Shown: positions 1-8,572 of the stretch, piece by piece
How positions within the stretch are numbered: the stretch's first letter is position 1
Layout of the letters: each line of letters opens with the position of its first letter
Source of the DNA: Verrucomicrobiales bacterium
GTDB taxonomy: Bacteria; Verrucomicrobiota; Verrucomicrobiia; Limisphaerales; CANJXF01
Assembly (NCBI GenBank): GCA_947478865.1
Contig: CANJXF010000006.1
Span: 1 to 64,000 of the forward strand
Length of the DNA stretch: 64,000 nucleotides
Direction of reading: 5' to 3'
The notes under the pieces: generated by a model
Told to the model about the DNA's origin: nothing
What the model saw: the letters and a program-made list of their open reading frames with translations, nothing else
Databases searched by the model: none
Position numbers and translations under genes: made by a program

Positions 1-90
1 GGATTTGCCGCTGGCAAGCCAGTTCTGGACGGCTTCACGTTTGAACGTTTCATCGAATTTACGGCGGGTCTTAACAGATGTTTGGGTCAT
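1..90 (-). mobile_element. IS3-type transposase OrfA, N-terminal 30 residues (cut by window edge)
   Basis: An ATG at 88-90 on the minus strand opens a frame that runs off the left edge of the window. Its 30 visible residues (MTQTSVKTRRKFDETFKREA, then VQNWLASGKS) match the helix-turn-helix start of IS3/IS911-family OrfA transposases (HTH_Tnp_1). OrfA binds the element's ends and is normally fused to the DDE OrfB by a programmed frameshift; OrfB would lie outside the window. The start lies about 40 bases from the stop codon of the next gene (129-131). An element end beginning with TGA near 131 is possible, but no inverted repeat can be tested because the other end is missing. Confidence 0.7.
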
Positions 91-128
91 GGGCTTAATG
101 ATTCATTGTTCACCCAATCCTCCGTCCG

Positions 129-810
129 TCAATTCGAAGCAACCTCAAATTGAATTTCCATAGAACTGCGCGCAGCCATTTCAATTCTAAGAATAGAATC
201 AGGTTGAATTACCCGGTGCCCCGAATGCTTTCCTCCATATTCGTTAAAAAATTCTCTTTCAAAAAACGGCACATCCAACTGACGAATAACAAATTCCCGG
301 CCCGAGAGGGAAAACATGATTTTTTCTGTTCCCTTAATCGAAACGCCATGGAGCTCGATTTCAGACCAGCCAGGCACCGGTTGATTCGCCCGAAATTTCA
401 GGAAGAAATTCAGCAATTCGGAATGATCATAGGACTCCCCAATTAATTCACGACTGATGATTCTGAAAATTGGCTGAGAAAAATCAGGAGATGCAATTTC
501 CTTTCCATTTTTTCCCGCTGATTCTTTTCTCAACTGGTCTATGAAGGATCTGTATTGAGGTGAGTCTCTAATTCTTCTCAAGTGAAAAGATTCCTCGATG
601 CCAATCTGGTTTGTTAAAATATTCGATTTGATAACGAGAAATATTGATACCCGTTTCGGTTTTCTGGTGCTCCAGAACTTTCCACCTTTGCATCTGATTG
701 TAGCTGGGAGAAAACTCATTTTTGCTTTGGCTTTCACTCACCAGACGTTGAATTAGATCAACCAAAGCAAGAAATCCGGAGGAAAGTTCGTCTAAATGTT
801 TCGGCTCCAT
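129..810 (-). pseudogene. Unknown protein downstream of apeA, frameshifted
   Basis: Two overlapping frames appear to be one gene of about 225 residues. The first frame starts at ATG 810 (MEPKHLDELSSGFLAL) and stops at 568. The second reads through to 129. The switch most likely falls near 570-580, in the A/G-rich run reading GAGAAGAA on the minus strand, giving a continuous reading like FSLEK-IRDSPQYRSF. I recognise no domain, signal peptide or membrane segment. It lies 45 bases after the apeA-like stop, on the same strand, so it is probably the third gene of the restriction/ApeA operon. The last codons sit next to a possible insertion-sequence end, so the 3' end may be truncated. A sequencing error could also explain the frameshift. 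Confidence 0.45.
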
Positions 811-855
811 AGCGAGAATAATAAAATTTAATTCGGGAAACCTCTGCGGCTGAAC

Positions 856-2140
856 TCAAATATAATCAATTATTTCTGTGGCCAGACGGCGGCGCAAACG
901 AGAAAACCGATCTGCAGGAATTTTCAAATCGGTAAGAACACACATTTGAAATAGGAGCCGCAATTTTTCATTCAGGCGGACCAACTCTGCCTTTTTTGCC
1001 ACTTTACCTGTTAAAAGCCATTTTGGGTTATGGTGCGTATAATAATTTCTCGTACATAAAACTCGTTCCGAGAAATCAGGGATGTCGTCAACCAAACCTT
1101 TCAAAGAATCTGCATGCAGGCTGCACAGTTCTTCGATCTTCGCTTTAAATTCGTGTTTGTGATGGGAAGAGAATTGAATTCCATGATAGGCCTCCAGCGC
1201 TTGTGTCAGACTCAAATGCGCTAACTCGCCAGTGAGCGAATGATAAATGGTAGATGAATAACAATTAAGCGGCTCCGCAAACTTTTGGACATACTTCAGC
1301 CATTCACCAATGAAATCGGCGAAATCTCCACGCACATCCTCGAATCGAAAGATCCAATAATGAGAAATCGGAATTTCGCATTCCGGTTCACGCAGAATCC
1401 AACTCTGAATATCTATGTCCTGATCAAGCCACTTGGGCTCCAATGTAACTCCCGTAACCATCCTTGTAAGTTGTAACCCAAACTGGGTAGACCCGCTTAA
1501 TCACCGCAAAATGAAGCAACATGCGTACAGAACTAATTAATTCGTTGCATCGCGAGAGCGGAAAACCAGCTTTTGATCGAAAGGTTAGAGCTGCGTCCTC
1601 GCTGATACATCTTTTTTGAAATCCGTTGCTTGTTTCAAATGTGTTATGTATCGCCAGTTCCAGATCTGGAGAAATTGAGAACCACTCAGCTTCTTGTTGC
1701 TGAAATTTTACGACGAACGCGCGATGTTTTTCATCTACATTCCGCTCAAATCCTGACCTGCCTAACCAGCCGTAAAGATGCTGAAGTTGGAATCGCAAAG
1801 TATTGGCAAGGAAACTTTCGGCGTTCGGAACGTCGATTCCAATTAACGCATATCCGGCATCAAACCGCCGTTTGAGAACGGCGCCACTGACATGATCGCC
1901 TGACGAACCAGCAAATAAGAGGGTTATTGGTTTGCCGTGCTCATCCTTGCCGTGGATTACGTTGCCGAGTGGCAAGGTTCGATCATCAACAGGATTCTGT
2001 CGTTCAATGATCAATTCCAATTCGGGTGATTGCTCTGGCCCGTAAGTAAGCGTGCCGAACCATTTTCTCTCAGGATGATTCGGCGACCACCAAAAACTTT
2101 TTATCTCTCGTTTTGTGTTCACGTTATGACGGCCGAACAC
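856..2140 (-). pseudogene. apeA: ApeA-like HEPN anti-phage protein, frameshifted
   Basis: The first frame (GTG 2140 to stop 1424, 238 aa) carries the N-terminal ApeA-type domain, with the FWWSPNHPERKWFGTLTYG start and an LLFAGSS block. The second frame (readable from at least 1461 to 856, 201 aa) carries the C-terminal ApeA-like HEPN domain with the RNYYTHHNP segment, a good RX4H nuclease motif. Joined, they give roughly 430 residues, a normal family length. The frames overlap at 1424-1461, so one indel there would account for the break. ApeA is known as a single-gene abortive-infection defence protein whose HEPN domain is an RNase. The GTG start is preceded by GGAGG and overlaps the end of the MmeI-like gene by 17 bases, which suggests translational coupling. 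The catalytic motif is intact but sits downstream of the frameshift. Confidence 0.75.
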
Positions 2141-5100
2141 AATCCTCCGTCACCAATTTCTTTGGGTCAGGATAATCCTTTGGCACGCCGGGGGCGGTGA
2201 CGGGTTCGCCTTTTTCGATTCGGGCGGCGACTTGTTGGTTCAGGGCGAGGAGTTGGGCGAGGAGATCGCGTTTGGCGTTGAAGCCGTAGGCGTTCAGGAC
2301 GGCGGTGTCAAGGGCGGCGTGGGCGTCTTTGAGCGGATTTGCGCCGGGGAGTTCGAGGGTGCGATAGAGGGCGCGCAGGCCGCCTTTCATTTTGGGCAGC
2401 GCCTCGGCGCGGACGCGGCGGACTTCGCGCCCGGCTGCCGCGACGGCTTCGATTTTTTTAATATCTTCGTAGGAGACGACGTCAGGAGACTCTGATTTTT
2501 TCTTTTCGGAGGAAGTTAGAGTCTCGTCACCTCGTCTCCTACCCGAAGTTGAAAATTGCGGCCACGGGAAGGTGTCGAAAACGGATTCTGGTGTGTAACG
2601 AAAATCCGATTTCATCTTCGAACATTTCGTCAGGAACCATTGCCAATGAGTATTCGATTGGAGAATCCCGAAACTATAATCATCGGGGAACGAAAACGCT
2701 TGAAGCGCATCACCGGGAATAATTGTGTTTTCGACGAACGTAAAAATTGGCCGCTTCGTAACTCGGGAGCAAACCAGATAACGCGGCAACTTCGAGATTC
2801 TCTGCATCAATTCTCGCCTCGATCGCCAGTGCATCCACCACCGTTCCAAATGATCAGAATGGGCAGATTCGCTCGCGTGCTCATCATCCGCCTTTTGCTG
2901 CATATCCGCCAAAACAGTTGCCCTTACATGTTCAAACACAGCAGGAAATCCTTGAGCATCCAACACACTCATTTGCGCAAAGTTTATAAGATACCTAGTT
3001 GGTCCTCCATCTTCGGCAAGCAGCTCGCGCCCGATCAAATATGGGAAAATTACTTTTGCCGACTCGGGGTCTTTCGAGACCAGCCGCTGTCTCGCTTCCG
3101 GTTCCAAAACAAATCCATCGTGTCCCGGGGTAATTCCTTGGCACACCATGTATTCAGGCGTGGCGTTCTGATAATTCAACTTCCGAGCGCTGCTTACATC
3201 CACTTCATCCGAAAGAGCCGAGTTGATGAAATCACATTCCCGAACATCGAGTTCGTATTCCTTCGCAGCCGAACCGGTTCCACGTTTGCGGATTTTTTTA
3301 CGCCAGCAGACGGTTCAACTTTGAACCAGAGCTTGCGCGTTTTCGGCAACAGTTTTGCATCCTGCGTTTTCGCCCAATTCGCGATTGAGACGTGAACGTT
3401 GGCTTCCCCGGACCACGGCTGGTTTTCCACGGCTTCCACAATCGTTCCGGTTTTCACGACGTGATCGAGTCCGCCAACACGCGATTGGTTGTTGCGAATG
3501 TTTTGCGTCCCGACGAGTCCGGCGCGGCCCGCGAGCGGATCAGCAGCGGTGCAAGCAGACAAGTGATCGTGCGATTTGCGAATCCAATGCACGCAATAAT
3601 CCGCCATGCCGGGTACACCGGGATAAGCTTGCCGAATCGCATTGATGTATTCCGGGCCGAGATCGGGTTTGAGCTTCTTTGCGCCGTTGAAAGGTGGATT
3701 GCCAATTATCACGTCGGCCTTCGGCCAATTCACAAGGATCGGTTTGCCGTTTTCAAGAAACGCACGTCGCCAATTAACTTGCTTACCCGCTAAACCCATT
3801 GATTCAGATTTGATCAACGCATCTCCGGCGATGAAATTTTTATCAAGATTATCCAGCGGCAACGCTTGTTCGGTGATGTGCAGTTCGTCGATCGCCAGCT
3901 TGCGCGCAATCATCATCGTGACTTTAGCGATCTCGACGGCGAACGGCAAAATGTCCATGCCGTAAAAATTTTGCGCGCTGAGAAAACTCAAACGCATCTG
4001 GCCGGGCTGGCTCTGCGTTTTGAATTCGTCCATCCGTTCGTAGAGGCGCGCTTCGATTCGTTTCAACTCGCGATAGGCGATGTAAAGGAAGTTGCCGGAA
4101 CCGCAGGCGGGATCGAGCACGCGAAAATCATTCAGGCGGGTGCGGAGTTGATGGAGGCGGTCGAGCGTCTTTGCGCTTTCAATCTGTTCCTTCCACGGGT
4201 CGGTGATCGTCGGCTTGACGATTTTCATGATGTCCGCCGGGCTGGTGTAATGCGCGCCGAACGCGTGGCGCTCGTCGTCGTCCATCGAATGCTGGAAGAG
4301 CGTGCCGAAGATTTCGGGCTGAACTTTGGCCCAATCTTTTTTCGCGGCGTCGCGGAGGAGAACAAGTTCCTGGTCGTGCAGTTCGAGCTTGGCCGGTTGC
4401 GCGAAGAGGCCGCCGTTGAAATAGGAAACGCCTTTGAAACGCCCGCCGCTTTTCGGCTGCGGATCGTTCATCGCCTCGAACAAACCGCCGATGAGATCGT
4501 AGGCTTCGGCGGGCGAATGGGCGTCGTTGAGGACCTGCGTGACAAAATATTTTGGCAGCAAACCGATGTCCTCGGCGAAAAGCGCCACCAGCATTTGCAG
4601 GATGAATTTCTGCGCCATGGCGCGATCCACGCCGCGATTGGTGATGCGCTTGAAACATTCGGCCAGTTTATCGGCGGCTTCGCGGGTGACGGCTTCGCGG
4701 TCGTTGTTGAAGGTCGGTTTCTCGTTCGCCAGGAAGGCGAGCGGCCCCCAGCGTTGCGGCAAATCTTTGGTGGCGAGCTTGTCTTTGGGCGTGTCGAGGT
4801 CGGTGTCGAAATCGTAGATCCAGAATTCGTCGAAGTTGCAGATGACGACGTAGCGCGGGCGGTTGGGAACGAGGCGCGTCCAGTAATCGAACGCCTGGCG
4901 ATAATGTTTCTGGAGATTTTCGCCGCGCTTTTTCATTTCGATGAGCACGACCGGTTTCCACACGTAATCGGCGAAGGACGTGCCGCCGCCATCCTCGGCG
5001 GATTTCAACACGCGAAATTCCGGCGAGCCGCCGACATCCAAGGTGCCATTGAGACCGAAGCCTTGAAAAAGCCGGTCGAGGAAGATTTGCGCCTGGCCTT

Positions 5101-5167
5101 TTTCGTCGCCGGTGATGTGTTTCTGGTACCAGCCTACGAAGGTGGAAAGTTGTTCGGGATTCGGCAC
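2124..5167 (-). pseudogene. MmeI-like restriction-modification enzyme, frameshifted near 3225
   Basis: Single-chain restriction endonuclease/DNA methyltransferase of the MmeI (type IIL/IIG) kind. The first frame (GTG 5167 to 3194, 657 aa) has a PD-(D/E)xK nuclease region (D67, E77-M-K79), a helical linker, SAM motif I DPACGSGNF (352-360) and the amino-methyltransferase motif NPPF (490-493). The second frame (from about 3225 to 2124) holds the target-recognition domain and C-terminal helices. The frames join cleanly if one base is restored in the T run near 3222-3228 (GNVI then INSALSDEVDVSSARKLN). The whole protein would be about 1010 aa, typical for the family. As written, the methyltransferase would lack its specificity domain, so the gene is likely inactive unless this is a sequencing error. 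A promoter-like element abuts the GTG. Confidence 0.85.
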
Positions 5168-5202
5168 GGCGAAGTTCTACGCGAGCAATCGGCGTGACTC
5201 AA
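5168..5202 (-). promoter_or_regulatory. Sigma70-like promoter abutting the MmeI-like start codon
   Basis: Read on the minus strand: TTGAGT (5202-5197), a 17-base spacer, TAGAAC (5179-5174), then six bases and the GTG at 5167. The distance puts the expected transcription start on or next to the start codon, so the transcript would be leaderless. No Shine-Dalgarno motif fits in the six bases. Confidence 0.4.
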
Positions 5203-5263
5203 TGCGAAAGCATGTTGGGCCATCTCCAAGCTGGTTAGCCCCAACCCGCTCCCCCTTGGCCCT

Positions 5264-6160
5264 TCAGCCCGCCAGGATTTTGTCCATGCGTTCGGAAAGA
5301 TTTTTCAATCCTTCCAGCGAACCGCCCCCGCCCTGCTCCGCAATGGCCCACCCGGTGTAATTAATTTGGCGCAGCGCCTTCACGATCGCCGGCCAGTTGT
5401 TGCTTCCCTCGAGCAAGGGCGCATCAAACCCTTTCCACAAGCCGCCGCTGAGCATCTTGTCGCGGCTGTATTCTTTAATGTGCAATTTCTGGATGCGCGA
5501 GCCGAGCACCGGAATCCATTGCTCGGGCCAGCCGTAGCGAAGCACGTTGCCGATATCAAAGTGCCAGCCGACCATCGGACTTTTGAATTCATCCACGTAG
5601 CGAGCGGCTTCCATCGGGCTCAGGAGAAAGTTGTTCCAGACGTTTTCAATGGCAATTTTTACGCCCAGCTCTTCGGCCAGCGGAATCGCCTTGCGGACTT
5701 CCGCCTGGGAACGCGTGTAGGCATCGCCGTAGGAAACCTCTTTGGTCACCACGGCGGAAATAAACAGAACCGAACTGGCGCCGTATTTCCTGGCATCCTG
5801 CAACGATTGCCGCAGGCCGTCCAGGCCGCGCGCCCGCTCGGCGGGGTTCGGCGAGGCGAGATTTTCTTTCCAATGCGTGCCGCAGCAGACGCTGGGGATC
5901 TCCAGGCCCGTTTCGTCCCGCGCCTTGAGCAGCTCATTGACGTCCATGTGGCTCGACGGTTCCACACCGGCAAATCCTGCTTCCTTGATCGCTTTGAATT
6001 TTTCAAGGATGGAGCCTTTGACTCCCACCGTCCCGAGCATGATCGCCTTTTTGATCTGCGTTTTCTTCGGCTGATCTTCGGCGCGGATGGTTTGCGCGGC
6101 GACGGTGGCAGCGCCCGCCGAAGCGGCTATCTTGAAAACATTTGAGAGGGGCGTGTTCAT
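5264..6160 (-). CDS. Sugar phosphate isomerase/epimerase, TIM barrel (paralogue 1)
   Basis: 298-aa xylose-isomerase-like TIM-barrel protein (AP endonuclease 2 fold). Metal-site candidates are Glu in IENVWNN, Asp/His in GWHFDIGN, His in KLHIKE and Glu in WAIAEQ. The N-terminus (SNVFKIAASAGAATVAAQTIRAED) is hydrophobic like an export signal but lacks the twin arginine of its neighbour, so it may be a degenerate Tat signal. It starts two bases after the stop of the paralogue at 6163-7095, and the two share long near-identical blocks (NVWNNFLLSP, GWPEQWI), so a tandem duplication is likely. Together with the upstream oxidoreductase it probably acts on a carbohydrate; the substrate cannot be read from sequence. 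Confidence 0.88.
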   Translation of the reverse strand: MNTPLSNVFKIAASAGAATVAAQTIRAEDQPKKTQIKKAIMLGTVGVKGSILEKFKAIKEAGFAGVEPSSHMDVNELLKARDETGLEIPSVCCGTHWKENLASPNPAERARGLDGLRQSLQDARKYGASSVLFISAVVTKEVSYGDAYTRSQAEVRKAIPLAEELGVKIAIENVWNNFLLSPMEAARYVDEFKSPMVGWHFDIGNVLRYGWPEQWIPVLGSRIQKLHIKEYSRDKMLSGGLWKGFDAPLLEGSNNWPAIVKALRQINYTGWAIAEQGGGGSLEGLKNLSERMDKILAG

Positions 6161-6162
6161 GA

Positions 6163-7095
6163 TCAGCTCGCCAGAATTTTATCGAGATCGGCGGAAACTT
6201 TTTTCAAAAATTCTTCAGTGGAAAGCTTTTCCTGACACGGCCCGCAGGCCGGCTCCACGATGCACCAGCCGCTGTAGCCAATGGCGTCGAACGCCTTCAT
6301 CACAGCCGGCCAGTCGTTGTCGCCTTCGAGGTATTCAACTCCGAATCCCATTCGCAAACCCTCTTCGTTCATTCTTTTGCGACTGAATTCCTTGATGTGC
6401 ACCTTCTGAATGCGCTGGCCGAGGATCTGGATCCATTGCTCCGGCCAGCCCGTGGCAATGACGTTGCCCACGTCAAAATGCCAACCGACGGACGCGCTTT
6501 TGAATTCATCCACGAATCGCGCGGCTTCCAGCGGGCTGAGCAGAAAGTTGTTCCAAACATTTTCCACGGCAATCTTCACGCCGAGCGACTCGGCCAGGGG
6601 CACGCATTTGGCAATCTCTTCCCGCGTCCGATCCCAGGTCTCCGCGTAACTTGCGTTCTCATCCACGTGGCCGGCGACGCACAAAACGGAACTCGCGCCA
6701 TAAGCCTTCGCGTCCCGCAGCGCTTGATTGAGTCCCTCGGAGCCCTTGGCGCGGATCGAAGGGGCGGCGGAGGACATCGACCGGGTGTGCTGCCCGGCAA
6801 CGACGCTGGGAATGGCAAGCCCCGTGGCTTCACGCGCCTTTAGAATTTCTTTTGGGTTTAAATGGCTCGGAGGTTCCGCCCCGTCAAAGCCCGCCGCTTT
6901 CAGCATCTGAAATTTGTCCAGCCAGCTCAATTTGCCTCCGCCTTTTGGAAAGGTGCTCATCATGAACCCTTTTTTCAGCGAACGCTTTTTTGCCGGAACG
7001 ATTCCCTCCGCGAAACCGCTCGGCGCCAGCGCGGCCATGGCCAACGCGCTGCTGCTGACTTTCAAGAATTCCCGGCGGCTCTGGTTTGATTTCAT
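6163..7095 (-). CDS. Tat-exported sugar phosphate isomerase/epimerase, TIM barrel (paralogue 2)
   Basis: 310-aa TIM-barrel isomerase/epimerase with a twin-arginine signal (SRREFLKVSSSALAMAALAP), so a folded, exported enzyme is expected. Putative metal ligands occur in VENVWNN, GWHFDVGN, KVHIKEFS and CIVEPACG. It is the tandem paralogue of the gene at 5264-6160 and lies 51 bases downstream of the Gfo/Idh/MocA gene on the same strand. Oxidoreductase-isomerase sets of this type are common in PVC bacteria and usually serve sugar or inositol catabolism, but the substrate here is unknown. Confidence 0.9.
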   Translation of the reverse strand: MKSNQSRREFLKVSSSALAMAALAPSGFAEGIVPAKKRSLKKGFMMSTFPKGGGKLSWLDKFQMLKAAGFDGAEPPSHLNPKEILKAREATGLAIPSVVAGQHTRSMSSAAPSIRAKGSEGLNQALRDAKAYGASSVLCVAGHVDENASYAETWDRTREEIAKCVPLAESLGVKIAVENVWNNFLLSPLEAARFVDEFKSASVGWHFDVGNVIATGWPEQWIQILGQRIQKVHIKEFSRKRMNEEGLRMGFGVEYLEGDNDWPAVMKAFDAIGYSGWCIVEPACGPCQEKLSTEEFLKKVSADLDKILAS

Positions 7096-7107
7096 TTTGA
7101 AACAAAG

Positions 7108-7129
7108 AAGCGGCGATCTCTCGCCGCTT
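7108..7129 (-). other. Intercistronic hairpin between oxidoreductase and isomerase genes
   Basis: AAGCGGCGA (7108-7116) pairs perfectly with TCGCCGCTT (7121-7129) around a TCTC loop. It sits in the 51-base gap of a minus-strand operon. On that strand the bases after the stem are CTTTGTTTC, a weak T tract, so it may be a partial terminator or an mRNA-stabilising hairpin. Confidence 0.45.
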
Positions 7130-7146
7130 TAGATTTTTGACTGAAA

Positions 7147-8463
7147 CTAAATGAATTTAGTTTTGCCCGGGATGGCCAGCGGCGGAACCGGCGGAGCGGT
7201 TTTCCAATCGAAATCATCCGGCACCAGTTTTTCCTGTGAGTTCACCGCCTGATCCCAGCTGATTTCTTCCCCGGTGTAGCCCGCCATGCGGCCCATCACG
7301 CCCATCATCGAACTGTTGGCCAGCCATTCGCCGTCATTGCGCGGCTTGCCGGCACGAATCGATGCGAACAATTCCTGGTGCTCGACGCGATACATGTTCG
7401 GCGTCGGCCCGTCATAGGTCCATGAGCGCTCGTTCTTTGCGCCGATGATGTAGGGATTGCCCTTGAACAAGCGAACGTGCGCGGTTCCTTTTGAGCCGAA
7501 AACGGTTTCCGTATTGTCGCTCGCGCAACCGGCCTGCTGGCGGCAGAAAAGGAAGCCTTTCACGCCGTTGTCCCATTCGTAAACCACCGAGAAATGATCG
7601 AAGATATGGCCAACCATCGATTCCGGGCGAATCTGGCGTCCGCCGTGGGCGATGCATTTTGTCGGCATCTTGTTGCCCATGGCCCAGTTCATCAGATCGA
7701 CGTTGTGGATCGCCTGCTCGACGATATGGTCGCCCGAAAGCCAGGTGAAATGCATCCAGTTGCGCATCTGCTGCTCCAGCGGTCCCCATGCTGGATTGAC
7801 CAGAACGCCGCGAGCCTCGCCCGTGTTGTAGGTTCCGTAAATGGAGCGGATGTCGCCAATTTCTCCGCCGAGAATTTTTTCGTAAACCGCCCGCTGCGCC
7901 AGATGGGAGCGCCAGCAAAAACCCGCGGTCAGGGCCAGGTTCTTCTTTTTGGATTCCGCGACGGTTTCCATCACGGAGCGATAGCCGAAGGCGTCGGTGC
8001 AGATCGGTTTTTCCGAGAAAATGTGCTTGTTCTTTTCCACCGCGTATTTGAGGTGGAACGAGCGGAATCCCGGAGGCGAAGCCAGCAGCACCACGTCAAT
8101 TCCGCTGTCGATCACCTTCTTGTAGGCATCGAGGCCGACGAAACATTTTGCGGCATCCACTTTGACTTTGGAACCCACCTCAGGATCTTTTTTCAGATTA
8201 TCGAGGCCAGCTTGAAGGCGGTCTTCAAACGCATCGCCCATGGCGACGAGCTGCACGTTCGGCTCTGCCATGAGCGCGTCCTTGGCGGCGCCCGAACCGC
8301 GTCCGCCGCAACCGATCAGGCCGATCTTCAGGACTTTGGTTTCTTCACCCAGGGTTCTGCCTGGGAAAAGGAGCGAGGAAGTCACCGCTCCGCCGATGAC
8401 AGCGGTGCTGGAGGTTTTAATAAAATCACGGCGCGAGGTCTGTTTATCTGAAAGCGGATTCAT
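7147..8463 (-). CDS. Gfo/Idh/MocA family oxidoreductase, Tat-exported
   Basis: 438-aa NAD(P)-dependent oxidoreductase. A Tat signal (SRRDFIKTSSTAVIGGAV) precedes the Rossmann motif IGLIGCGGRGSG and the family motif SEKPICTD, whose lysine is catalytic in this family. The C-terminal part (HNVDLMNWAMG and the SMMGVMGRMAGYTGEE region) fits the verrucomicrobial exported subgroup. It heads an operon with the two TIM-barrel isomerases. The family typically oxidises or reduces cyclic sugars or sugar derivatives with a tightly bound cofactor; the specific substrate is not evident. Confidence 0.92.
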   Translation of the reverse strand: MNPLSDKQTSRRDFIKTSSTAVIGGAVTSSLLFPGRTLGEETKVLKIGLIGCGGRGSGAAKDALMAEPNVQLVAMGDAFEDRLQAGLDNLKKDPEVGSKVKVDAAKCFVGLDAYKKVIDSGIDVVLLASPPGFRSFHLKYAVEKNKHIFSEKPICTDAFGYRSVMETVAESKKKNLALTAGFCWRSHLAQRAVYEKILGGEIGDIRSIYGTYNTGEARGVLVNPAWGPLEQQMRNWMHFTWLSGDHIVEQAIHNVDLMNWAMGNKMPTKCIAHGGRQIRPESMVGHIFDHFSVVYEWDNGVKGFLFCRQQAGCASDNTETVFGSKGTAHVRLFKGNPYIIGAKNERSWTYDGPTPNMYRVEHQELFASIRAGKPRNDGEWLANSSMMGVMGRMAGYTGEEISWDQAVNSQEKLVPDDFDWKTAPPVPPLAIPGKTKFI

Positions 8464-8484
8464 AATTTATTTGTTGAGTAAAAA

Positions 8485-8513
8485 GGTTATTCGCCGTCAC
8501 GGAGAGGCGTCAA
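8485..8513 (-). promoter_or_regulatory. Candidate sigma70-type promoter of the oxidoreductase-isomerase operon
   Basis: Minus strand: TTGACG (8513-8508), 17-base spacer, ATAACC (8490-8485), followed by an AT-rich leader of about 20 bases to the ATG at 8463. An 18-base spacer to TAACCT fits equally well. Confidence 0.4.
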
Positions 8514-8572
8514 GGAAAGAGGACTCTCCCAGCGCGACCAATATTCAAAATGAAACCTGCGCCATCCAAGTG

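Noticed and set aside
3866..5197. Plus-strand open frame of 443 codons opposite the MmeI-like gene
   Set aside because: It is the antisense shadow of a clearly conserved restriction-modification gene and has no recognisable family or signal.
7594..8451. Plus-strand open frame of 285 codons
   Set aside because: Antisense to the Gfo/Idh/MocA oxidoreductase; no family features.
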